The notes beneath the pieces were generated by a model, which saw only the letters and a program-made list of their open reading frames with translations, had not been told where the DNA came from and ran no database searches. From the NCBI GenBank assembly GCA_025358575.1, contig JANYJA010000119.1, positions 1 through 55,800 on the forward strand: DNA of 55,800 nt, given 5' to 3'. A program made the position numbers and the translations under genes. The DNA is from Terriglobia bacterium. GTDB lineage: Bacteria > Acidobacteriota > Terriglobia > Bryobacterales > Bryobacteraceae. Shown here piece after piece: positions 26,246 through 34,279 of the stretch (positions are counted from its first letter, which is position 1; the number at the start of each line of letters is the position of its first letter).

Positions 26246-27870
26246 GGTTTTTCGCGAATCGCGATTACGCGATTGACGGCGAGACCGCGCTCCACTTGCT
26301 TCTTTCCGGAGGGCCAGAGGATTTCGACTGAATCGATGGCGGTGGCGCCGGCTAAACCGAAATGGAGTCTGAGATCGTTTTGCGACAGGTAACTCCCGCC
26401 GCTGCGGACTTCATCAATTTGGGTGCGGTCCCCCGCCGTGAGGCGCACTTGCGCGCCGATGGCGCTTCGATTCGAGCGTGTACCCTCGAGCTTTAAGAGA
26501 ACCCAATTGCCCGGCGCACGCTGGAAATTTTTTAGGAATGCGGGTGGCTCATTTTGGTTGTTGATAGCGATTTCAATGGCACCGTCATTGTCGAAATCTC
26601 CGAACGCGGCTCCGCGTGAGACATGCCTCTCGAGAATTCCGAAGCCGGCGGATTCGGAGACGTCGTCAAAGGTCCCGTGGCCCGTGTTCCGGTAGACGAT
26701 GCCGCGCTGGGCGTTGTGAATGTCGATTTTCAAGCGATCGACTTCCGGGAAGACGTGGCCGTTAACAAGCATCAAGTCACTCCAGCCGTCATTGTCGAAA
26801 TCGAAAAATCCGCAACCCCACCCGACGTAGCGCGTGTTGCGCGCGAGGCCGGCGGCGGCAGTGGCGTCGTCGAATTCCCCGCCCCCGCGATTGCGATACA
26901 GCGTCTCGCGTTCGTCCGAAAAATTTGTTCGAAATAGGTCGAGCCAGCCGTCGCCATCGTAATCGGCAGCGGCCGCGCCCATACCGGAGAGTGCTTTGCC
27001 GTCCTGATCGAGAGCGACGCCGCGCAGCAGAGCCTCCTCGCGAAAAGTTCCGTCCTTCCGATTGATGAAGAGGAGCGACGGCGTTTGATCGCACGCAACG
27101 AAAATATCGGGCCAGCCGTCGCGATTGAAATCGCCCGTGATCACGCCGAGGCAGTAGCTCTGTTTGGGAGCGGACACGCCGGAAGAGTCGGAAACATCGG
27201 TGAACGTTCCGTCTCCATTGTTTCTGTAGAGAAGACTGGAAGCGAATGGCAGCCCTCGCGGGCCGCAACTCACCGCGGTGCCGCGATAGTAGCAGAAAGG
27301 GTTGGCGCCGGGCTTAGGTGTTGTAGCGAAGTCAAATTGCAGATAGTTCGCAATGAAAAGATCGAGGTGGCCATCGCGGTTGTAGTCGAGCATGGCGCAG
27401 CCGGTGTTATAGCGGGCGACGGGCTGGGTGAGATGAGCGCGCGCAGTAACGTCTTCGAATCGCCTGCCGGCGATATTTCGATAGAGCGCGTTCTGGCCCC
27501 AATAGGTCACGAGGATATCGGTGAAGCCGTCGTTATCGAAGTCGCCGACGCAGACGCCTTGTCCCCAGCCTTTCACGGTGATACCAGAACCCGCGGTGAC
27601 GTCATCGAACTTGCCCTTTCCGTTGTTGTGATAGAGGCGGCTGGAACCGCCTTCGCCGGAGACGACGAAGAGATCGAGGTAGCCGTCGTTGTCGTAATCG
27701 AGAAACGCGATTCCGCTGCCGGTGGTCTCGATGATGTACTTTTTGATGGAGGTGCCGCCGTTGGGGAAGGCCTGGGTCAAGCCTACTTGCGCGGCGATGT
27801 TGCGGAAGTCGGCGACGGGTTGCGCGGCAGTTAGCGACGCGGTTATGAGCCACACCAACCCGGACTTCAT
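26242..27870 (-). CDS. CRTAC1-type FG-GAP/VCBS repeat protein with ASPIC/UnbV domain
   Basis: The 542-residue exported protein has the signal MKSGLVWLITASLTAAQ. FG-GAP calcium loops follow (LDYDNDGYLDLFVVSG, DFDNDGFTDILVTYWG, DYNRDGHLDLFIANYL and more). The ASPIC/UnbV end has NRSAIGAQVRLTAGDRT and GGSYLSQNDLRLHFGLA. It is clearly paralogous to the 19482-21242 gene, with the same order of landmarks. Its ATG overlaps the stop of the TPR gene upstream by 4 bases, so both are made from one mRNA. The function within the receptor locus is unknown. Confidence 0.92.
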   Translation of the reverse strand: MKSGLVWLITASLTAAQPVADFRNIAAQVGLTQAFPNGGTSIKKYIIETTGSGIAFLDYDNDGYLDLFVVSGEGGSSRLYHNNGKGKFDDVTAGSGITVKGWGQGVCVGDFDNDGFTDILVTYWGQNALYRNIAGRRFEDVTARAHLTQPVARYNTGCAMLDYNRDGHLDLFIANYLQFDFATTPKPGANPFCYYRGTAVSCGPRGLPFASSLLYRNNGDGTFTDVSDSSGVSAPKQSYCLGVITGDFNRDGWPDIFVACDQTPSLLFINRKDGTFREEALLRGVALDQDGKALSGMGAAAADYDGDGWLDLFRTNFSDERETLYRNRGGGEFDDATAAAGLARNTRYVGWGCGFFDFDNDGWSDLMLVNGHVFPEVDRLKIDIHNAQRGIVYRNTGHGTFDDVSESAGFGILERHVSRGAAFGDFDNDGAIEIAINNQNEPPAFLKNFQRAPGNWVLLKLEGTRSNRSAIGAQVRLTAGDRTQIDEVRSGGSYLSQNDLRLHFGLAGATAIDSVEILWPSGKKQVERGLAVNRVIAIREKP

Positions 27871-28883
27871 GGCTGCCGTTTTTCGTCGAGCTTCTTTAGG
27901 AAATTCGTAAACTCACCTTCGGGCGGCTTGGTGATTTTCTCAAGCTCCACTTGTTCGCGTTTAGCGTCGGCGGCGCGGCCCGCGTTGCGATAGGCGAGCA
28001 TCAGCGCGTAGTGCGCGCTTTCGCTATCGGGGCGAAGGCTTACTGCGCGCTCAAGTCGCGCAATCGCTTCCGGGTAGTGATGGGCATTCAGATCGATGCG
28101 CGCCACCGCAATGAGAGCTTCCGCGAAGTCTGGATTTAACGCGACCGCCTTTTCGTAATGAGGCCGCGCTTCGGCCTGCTTTTGCTGCGCGACGAGAACC
28201 TGCGCAATTTGGTATTCAGCGGCGGCATCGGATGGATTCAATGCGAGCTCCGCCTGAAATTCCTGGAGTGCTTGATCTAGAGCTTGGGGTTCGTGAGACT
28301 CCATCAGCACCGCGCGGCCGAGCCGGAAGTGCAAATTGATGGCCTTCGGATTCTTGGCAATCGCGTTTTGATACTCGGCGATGGCTTGCTTGAAGTTGGA
28401 CTGGGTTTCGAAGACTTCAGCCGACATCTGGTTTACTCGGAAGGAGGATGGAGCTTTCTGGAACATGGTGTAAACGACATCGTTCCAAGCGCGCATGTAG
28501 ACACGGGCGGATTCGTAGAGAACATCGGCATCGTCGGGAAAACGGGCGCGCAACTGGGCGAGCACGGGAAGCGCGGCGTCGGCGGAAACTGCCGCGCGGC
28601 ATCGGGCGAGTCCGAGACCAGCGAGGAGACTCAAGTCATTGTTCAGAGGGGCGTTGAACTGCTTTTCGAGATCGGCGACGGCTTGGGGACAATGGCCAAG
28701 CGCCGCGCGAGTGAGCGCGAGAAAAGTGTGCGCACGAGGATCGTTTCCAGCTTTCTGTAAGGTGATTTCAGCGGCGAGGTATTCTCCCTTTTCGAACTGT
28801 TGCAGACCTTCGATGAGGAGATCGGATTGGGCCGAGAGCGTGACCGCAGTGAGGGCGAGTGTGAGGAAGTCAATGACCCGCAT
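27867..28883 (-). CDS. Secreted tetratricopeptide repeat protein
   Basis: The 338-residue protein has a signal peptide (MRVIDFLTLALTAVTLSAQ). At least six TPR-like helical pairs follow (for example QAIAEYQNAIAKNPKAINLHFRLGRA, ARPHYEKAVALNPDFAEALIAVARI, AIARLERAVSLRPDSESAHYALML). It probably forms a periplasmic scaffold. It is coupled to the CRTAC1 gene by a 4-base overlap. Its own start overlaps the end of the preceding small gene by 14 bases. Confidence 0.88.
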   Translation of the reverse strand: MRVIDFLTLALTAVTLSAQSDLLIEGLQQFEKGEYLAAEITLQKAGNDPRAHTFLALTRAALGHCPQAVADLEKQFNAPLNNDLSLLAGLGLARCRAAVSADAALPVLAQLRARFPDDADVLYESARVYMRAWNDVVYTMFQKAPSSFRVNQMSAEVFETQSNFKQAIAEYQNAIAKNPKAINLHFRLGRAVLMESHEPQALDQALQEFQAELALNPSDAAAEYQIAQVLVAQQKQAEARPHYEKAVALNPDFAEALIAVARIDLNAHHYPEAIARLERAVSLRPDSESAHYALMLAYRNAGRAADAKREQVELEKITKPPEGEFTNFLKKLDEKRQP

Positions 28884-29127
28884 CGTCCATAACCAAATCG
28901 AGTTTGCCGAATCGCTGCCTGGTGTTGCCTTCGAAATAGCGGAACGTTAACAAGGGCGGCGCGCCAGGGGCAATTGCGGGCTTGGGCACCGCGCGTTCTT
29001 GCGGGGTTTCCGCAATGGAGAGTATCCGGCCGGATTGAGCGATGCGGGCGGTGAGCTCACGCAGGAGTTGTTCACGCGTCGCGCTGGCGGGGGCGGCTAA
29101 CTGAAGGAGCGCGAAGACTAGGGCCAT
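28870..29127 (-). CDS. Small secreted protein of unknown function
   Basis: The 85-residue protein has an N-terminal hydrophobic signal (MALVFALLQLAAPASA) and a soluble tail of about 65 residues. PKPAIAPGAPPLLTFRYFEGN is the most distinctive part. It is the first gene of the minus-strand TPR/CRTAC1 operon and overlaps the TPR gene. No family is recognised. Its coupling to the next gene is the main support that it is real. Confidence 0.55.
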   Translation of the reverse strand: MALVFALLQLAAPASATREQLLRELTARIAQSGRILSIAETPQERAVPKPAIAPGAPPLLTFRYFEGNTRQRFGKLDLVMDDAGH

Positions 29128-30111
29128 GGGTCGATTTTAGCGCGGCGGAGCGAAGAATCAGTGCTTGTCTCGATATTCCGTGCGCTGCCAGTCTGTTCCC
29201 AGTTTGCAATTAGCACCACCTTACCGTCGCGGTGGTCAATCGCGAATCCCAACGGGGGTCGATTGTTTGCGGGCCTAGCTTGAGCGACAACACGCATTGT
29301 AGAAATGTCCGCGATGACCAACCTCTCGCCTTTGCTGATGTAGCTGTCAACGAAACAACATGCGAACTCACTCATCCCGATGCTGACCGCCACGATAGAT
29401 CCGTCCGGGGAAATCGCAACACGACCCGGTCATGCCGTCGTGGTGGAGCGCCTGCGCGCGCGGCATACCCTCCGAAGACCACGGTTGAAGGGCTTGGAAA
29501 TGCAAAAAAATGATGGGCGTGCCCATTGCTGTACTTCATGTAGCCGGGTCGCGCCTTGATCTCGGGTTCTTTGTTCCCCACAGGAACGCGGGTCACCGAC
29601 TGCAGATAGCAAGGTTTGACATGGGCGAATGGGGCCACCGACTGTGGGCAGGTCCCCCAAACGCGATTGTTTGCTGTGTCAATGCCTTTCAACCCATGAT
29701 TAAAGTAAACGGGCAGCGCGCCGATATCGACAGGGGCTTGGTTTTGGCGGTAGACCGCGAGTTGGTTGTTCATGATCGGCTGAGTCAGGCGAGCCGGAAA
29801 CTTCGGTGAACTGTAAAGGAATGGCAATTGCCGCTTCGTCCCCCTCGCGATCAATAACGAGACTACAGCTTGCCTGCCACTTCCATAATTCCGAGGCGCG
29901 CGCGCGTGACGCAGCAAGAGACTTCTGCTTTTTCCAGACGTAGAGTGAATCGTGAGGGAGAGTTCGTGCGCCACCACCGTTGCCTCAATTGAGTCCCATC
30001 CGGCGTGAAGATTCCGCGCAGGCCTGCAAAGGCACAGTGGAGAATGGACTCTGCGCCTGCAAACAGAAAGGAACTGTTCAAGCAAACAGCAGCGGAATCT
30101 GGTTCGCACAA
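29118..30111 (-). pseudogene. Decayed beta-propeller-type protein gene
   Basis: No single frame spans this interval, but pieces of a WD40-like or DPP-type propeller are visible in different frames. Near 30000 are GIFTPDGTQL and LRLEKAEVSCCVTRARLGIM. Near 29420-29180 are VAISPDGSIVAVSIG, YISKGERLVIADISTMRVV and PLGFAIDHRDGKVVLIANWE. The PDG-then-strand pattern is typical of propeller blades. Stops and frame changes separate the pieces, so it is probably an old pseudogene. Assignment of the family is tentative. Apart from these pieces, 29128-30234 shows nothing else. Confidence 0.45.
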
Positions 30112-30234
30112 TTTATCGTGCGCTTTTGTTTTGAAAGCCGTTACTGCCCTTTAAGAGGGCAGCACAACCATACCGGCGCGCAGGAACGAGGAGGCGCGGC
30201 TAATCGACGCAAGAAGTCGCGGCGAGGGTTCGAC

Positions 30235-30609
30235 TTAGGTCGTGGAGCGCTTGGCTACGAACTCCTGAGAGAAGTCGCCGCCATCACGCTTCCGTGTGAA
30301 CTTGATGGTGTCACCCTCGACCTTGCCTTTGAACATGATTTTCACGTCATTGCCATTCATGTTTCTCACTGTAACGAAAGTGATGGTATCGTCATCGATT
30401 TTCCCATCCAAGATAACCATGTCGCCGCGCGGGCTGCTGACGGTGCCGGTCACTTTGCCGCCGTCAGTTTTGAGGTCGAAAATCTGGGTCATGGTGTTGC
30501 CGTCGCGTCCGGGCACGTCGGCGGACCATTTACCGGAAACGTCCGCGGCGGAAGCGGCCAACACAAACACACCTAAGAAGGCCAGTAAGGCAAACAACGT
30601 AGTTTTCAT
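30235..30609 (-). CDS. Small secreted beta-rich protein
   Basis: The 124-residue protein has a signal peptide (MKTTLFALLAFLGVFVLAASA). A compact beta domain follows: DVSGKWSADVPGRDGNTMTQIFDLK, GKVTGTVSSPRGD and DDDTITFVTVR. The pattern of short strands resembles lipocalin-like small acidobacterial proteins, but no enzyme residue is seen. It lies downstream of gap, separated by a hairpin, and is probably its own transcript. Function unknown. Confidence 0.75.
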   Translation of the reverse strand: MKTTLFALLAFLGVFVLAASAADVSGKWSADVPGRDGNTMTQIFDLKTDGGKVTGTVSSPRGDMVILDGKIDDDTITFVTVRNMNGNDVKIMFKGKVEGDTIKFTRKRDGGDFSQEFVAKRSTT

Positions 30610-30642
30610 GACAGGAGAGATGTGCGGCAGGCAAGGAATGTT

Positions 30643-30668
30643 ACCGGGCAGGCCTAAGCCCGCCCGGT
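30643..30668. terminator. GC-rich hairpin between gap and the small secreted gene
   Basis: ACCGGGCAGGC and GCCCGCCCGGT form an 11-base-pair stem with one A-C mismatch and a CTAA loop. It lies 31 bases beyond the gap stop. No T-run follows it on either strand, so it may slow polymerase or protect the mRNA end rather than terminate alone. Confidence 0.4.
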
Positions 30669-30698
30669 GTTTAATGCGGAAGACTTCGGAGCGGACGA

Positions 30699-31748
<1,050 letters not shown>

Positions 31749-31795
31749 TCAAGAATAGCAGGTGGGCGAACGCTGATAAACTGGAGGCAATCGCC

Positions 31796-32767
31796 ATGCT
31801 GTCCATCGTTGTTCCCATTCACAATGAAGAGCACTCGATCCTGCCTTTGTACGACCGGCTGACGCGGGTGTTGATGGAGATGCGCAAGCCGTACGAGATT
31901 CTGTTCATCGACGACGCGTCGACAGACAAGAGTTTCGATCTTCTGGCAAATTTGGTGACGACGGATCCGCATCTGAAGGTGCTGCGGCTGCGGCGCAACT
32001 TCGGGCAGACGGCGGCGCTCTCGGCGGGCTTTCACGAGGCGCGGGGCAAAGTGGTAATCGCGATGGATGGCGACTTGCAGCACGCGCCGGAAGACATTCC
32101 GGCACTGCTCGCCAAGATCGATGAGGGTTACGACATTGCCAGCGGCTGGCGGAAAGAGCGGCTGGACAATGCGCTCACCCGTAAAATTCCTTCCCGCATT
32201 GCGAACTGGATGATGGCGAAGGCGTCCGGTGTGGAGTTGCGCGATTTCGGGACTACTTTCAAGGCGTACCGAGCGGAAGTGCTGAAGGACGTGCATCTGT
32301 ATGGCGAACTTCACCGTTTTATTCCGGCGCTGGCGAGCTTTTACGGGGCGCGCGTAGCCGAGGTGCCGATTCAGAATACGCCGCGGCTTTCGGGCGATTC
32401 GCACTACGGGCTGAGCCGGACGTTTCGCGTGCTGTTCGACATCGTTACCATTCGTTTTCTGCTGCGGTATTTCACGCGGCCCATGCACTTTTTTGGGAGC
32501 ATTGGGCTCTTTGGAACGACGGTAGGCGGCGGGATTTTAGCGTTTTGCGCGATTGACAAGATGTGGTGGAAACACGATCTGCTGCAAGAGCACGGGCCGC
32601 TTATGGTTTTGGGTGCGCTGCTGTTGCTGGCTGGGCTTATGATGTTCAGCACGGGACTGATCGGCGAGTTGCTGATGCGGACTTATTTCGAAAGCCAGGG
32701 CAGAAGGATTTACGCAATCAGGGATATCTTGACGCAGAAGAGACGGGTGGCGGACGAGGCGCGGTAG
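31796..32767 (+). CDS. Membrane GT2 glycosyltransferase (GtrB/ArnC/DPM-like)
   Basis: The 323-residue protein has a cytoplasmic GT2 domain: SIVVPIHNEEHSILPLYDRL, IDDASTDKS, RNFGQTAALSAGF and DGDLQHAPED with the DxD-like acid pair. Two membrane spans follow (MHFFGSIGLFGTTVGGGILAF, MVLGALLLLAGLMMFSTGLI). This is the layout of enzymes that load a sugar on undecaprenyl or dolichyl phosphate. ATG 31796 has GGAGG about 9 bases before it, which decides it over the upstream start at 31742. The donor sugar is unknown. Confidence 0.92.
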   Translation: MLSIVVPIHNEEHSILPLYDRLTRVLMEMRKPYEILFIDDASTDKSFDLLANLVTTDPHLKVLRLRRNFGQTAALSAGFHEARGKVVIAMDGDLQHAPEDIPALLAKIDEGYDIASGWRKERLDNALTRKIPSRIANWMMAKASGVELRDFGTTFKAYRAEVLKDVHLYGELHRFIPALASFYGARVAEVPIQNTPRLSGDSHYGLSRTFRVLFDIVTIRFLLRYFTRPMHFFGSIGLFGTTVGGGILAFCAIDKMWWKHDLLQEHGPLMVLGALLLLAGLMMFSTGLIGELLMRTYFESQGRRIYAIRDILTQKRRVADEAR

Positions 32768-32918
32768 GTTTGCTGCCCCAGTTGATTTCCCGAGGAACGC
32801 CAAATTAATCGATCTCGGCGGCAAGTCGCGCCGCCAATTGGTCGCGCTCTTTCTGTGTCATGCGAAGTGGTCCGTTTTCCACCTCCCCATCTTCGCAGCG
32901 ACAAATGCTGACTGTAGT

Positions 32919-32947
32919 TTGACCGGAGGCCAGCCCTTCTCTATACT
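32919..32947 (+). promoter_or_regulatory. Sigma-70 promoter of secG
   Basis: TTGACC (32919-32924) and TATACT (32942-32947) are separated by exactly 17 bases, a near-consensus pair. The GTG start of secG is only 9 bases after the -10 box, which leaves almost no 5' leader (see findings). Confidence 0.6.
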
Positions 32948-32956
32948 AAAAAGGTT

Positions 32957-33289
32957 GTGATCATTATTCTTTTAACGACTGTACACGTTCTGGTCTGCGT
33001 GTTTCTCATTATTGTGGTGTTGCTTCAGAGCGGCAAGGCTGCGGATCTTGCCGGAGCTTTTGGCGGGATGGGTTCTCAAACGGCCTTTGGCCCTCGAGGT
33101 TCGGCGACGCTGCTTTCGAAGGCGACTACTATATCGGCGATCGTGTTTATGCTGACTTCGATGTCGCTTTCGATCTTCGCAACGCGCAATGCGGGTGGTG
33201 CCGGAGCGACGATATTGAACGGAAAGGCGGCGAAACCCGCCGCTGCGGCGCCGAAACCGGCAGCCCCGTTGGCGACTCCAAAGAAATAA
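32957..33289 (+). CDS. secG: Preprotein translocase subunit SecG
   Basis: The 110-residue protein has two membrane spans (IIILLTTVHVLVCVFLIIVVLLQ and TTISAIVFMLTSMSLSIFA). The conserved linker LLQSGKAADLAGAFGGMGSQTAFGPRGSATLLSK lies between them. SecG is the accessory subunit of the SecYEG channel in the inner membrane. The C-terminal Ala/Pro/Lys-rich tail is usual. The start is GTG. The secG then tRNA-Leu order is common in bacteria and is kept here. Confidence 0.95.
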   Translation: MIIILLTTVHVLVCVFLIIVVLLQSGKAADLAGAFGGMGSQTAFGPRGSATLLSKATTISAIVFMLTSMSLSIFATRNAGGAGATILNGKAAKPAAAAPKPAAPLATPKK

Positions 33290-33316
33290 TCCGCTTCGTC
33301 GTTAATGACCACTACA

Positions 33317-33362
33317 GCGGTGGGGGAATTGGCCGGACGCACTAGCTTGAAGTGCTAACGAG
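33317..33362 (+). pseudogene. Truncated tRNA-Leu-like remnant
   Basis: This stretch lines up with the 5' half of the intact tRNA-Leu that follows: GGAATTGG, then GACGCACT, then a TAGC stem, loop TTGAAGT, and GCTA. The D-arm and anticodon-arm resemblance is good. The loop would read GAA, there is no T-arm with TTCAAGTC, and no acceptor end pairs back. It is a partial, decayed tandem copy of the tRNA gene. Confidence 0.6.
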
Positions 33363-33438
33363 TTAGTCAGTATATGTTCTTTGAAATGATTTAGTTGCTG
33401 GCAAATTGGGATGCCAATGTAACCCTTTTTGTAAACAT

Positions 33439-33525
33439 GCGGTCGTGGCGGAATTGGCAGACGCACTGCCTTGAGGTGGCAGCGGGAGCAATCCCGTGGA
33501 GGTTCAAGTCCTCTCGACCGCACCA
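33439..33525 (+). tRNA. tRNA-Leu (anticodon GAG)
   Basis: The acceptor stem GCGGTCG pairs with CGACCGC, followed by A and an encoded CCA. The D-arm contains GAATTGGCAGAC. The anticodon stem CTGCC/GGCAG holds the loop TTGAGGT, so the anticodon is GAG, reading CUC and CUU. The long variable arm and the T-arm GGTTCAAGTCC confirm a type II tRNA. It lies 150 bases after secG. Confidence 0.97.
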
Positions 33526-33603
33526 TAAAAAATAGAGCCTTTCGCTCGGTCGGGGCGAAAATCCCGCCCATGAAAGACGAAATTAGCGCCGTCTAGATCA
33601 CGG

Positions 33604-34275
33604 TCACAGCGGTTTGACTCCGCCGAAAATCGCGTGTCCGGCTTTCATGTAATACACGTCGATATCGCGCAGCCCCGCTTCATAAAGCCACCGCAACTGA
33701 TCGAACAGCGTGGAGGGTCTATCGGTCTCGGGATCTGGATATCGAAACAGATTCCATTGGGCTTGTTCGAACGCATCTCGATTAAGCACGGAATCATCCC
33801 ATTGCCGTGCTGCTAGGATCGTGCCCTGCGCTGTCGCTGGTTGTGCGATATCCGCTACTGCGAGCATGCCGCCAGGACTGAGACACTGAGACATGTCTCG
33901 AAACAGCTCGCGCTTTTGCTCGCCATCGAGATGATGGATCGCCAAGGACGAGACGATCGCGTGGACCGGAAATGAAAACGTCCGCCAATCGGACGCGGCC
34001 AAATCAAAGAGTACGGCTTTGAACCGATTTGCGTTGCGCGATTGCGCACGTCGCAGCATCAGCGGGGAGCCATCGTATCCATGTACCGTCATGTCTGGAA
34101 AGCGAGTCAAGAGATGGGCGCTAAGTAAACCTTCCCCGCAGCACAACTCAACCACGTGCGCGCCCTCCAGTGACGGGATAAGGTCGCAGAGAATTTGCAT
34201 CTGCACATCCCGATCCGGAACAAAGTTGGGACCAAGCTCGACGAACTCCGCGCTATCATTTTCCGACCAGCTCAT
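33604..34275 (-). CDS. Class I SAM-dependent methyltransferase
   Basis: The 223-residue Rossmann-fold methyltransferase has motif I VVELCCGEGLLSAHLL near 41-56 and the acidic loop VHGYDGSPLMLRRA. FPVHAIVSSLAIHHL is motif IV and SPGGMLAVADIAQPA the later strand. The substrate is unknown, and the HHL sequence suits small-molecule methyltransferases. It follows the large secreted protein gene by 4 bases, so it is the last gene of a minus-strand operon. Confidence 0.9.
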   Translation of the reverse strand: MSWSENDSAEFVELGPNFVPDRDVQMQILCDLIPSLEGAHVVELCCGEGLLSAHLLTRFPDMTVHGYDGSPLMLRRAQSRNANRFKAVLFDLAASDWRTFSFPVHAIVSSLAIHHLDGEQKRELFRDMSQCLSPGGMLAVADIAQPATAQGTILAARQWDDSVLNRDAFEQAQWNLFRYPDPETDRPSTLFDQLRWLYEAGLRDIDVYYMKAGHAIFGGVKPL

Positions 34276-34279
34276 GAGT

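Noticed and set aside
27085-27834. Plus frame of 249 codons opposite the second CRTAC1 gene
   Set aside because: Same antisense shadow of the repeat codons.
30235-30238. Small gap near 30234 as a possible further gene
   Set aside because: The 125 bases between the propeller relic and the small secreted gene show no frame with coding character.
32805-32940. Reverse small frame ending MTQKERDQLAARLAAEID
   Set aside because: The end looks protein-like, but no start codon with a ribosome-binding site fits, and the frame runs through the secG promoter.
33302-33571. Reverse open frame with VRSRGLEPPRDCSRCHLKAVRLPIPPRP over the tRNA-Leu gene
   Set aside because: This is the familiar false protein read antisense to tRNA-Leu. 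The tRNA structure explains the sequence.
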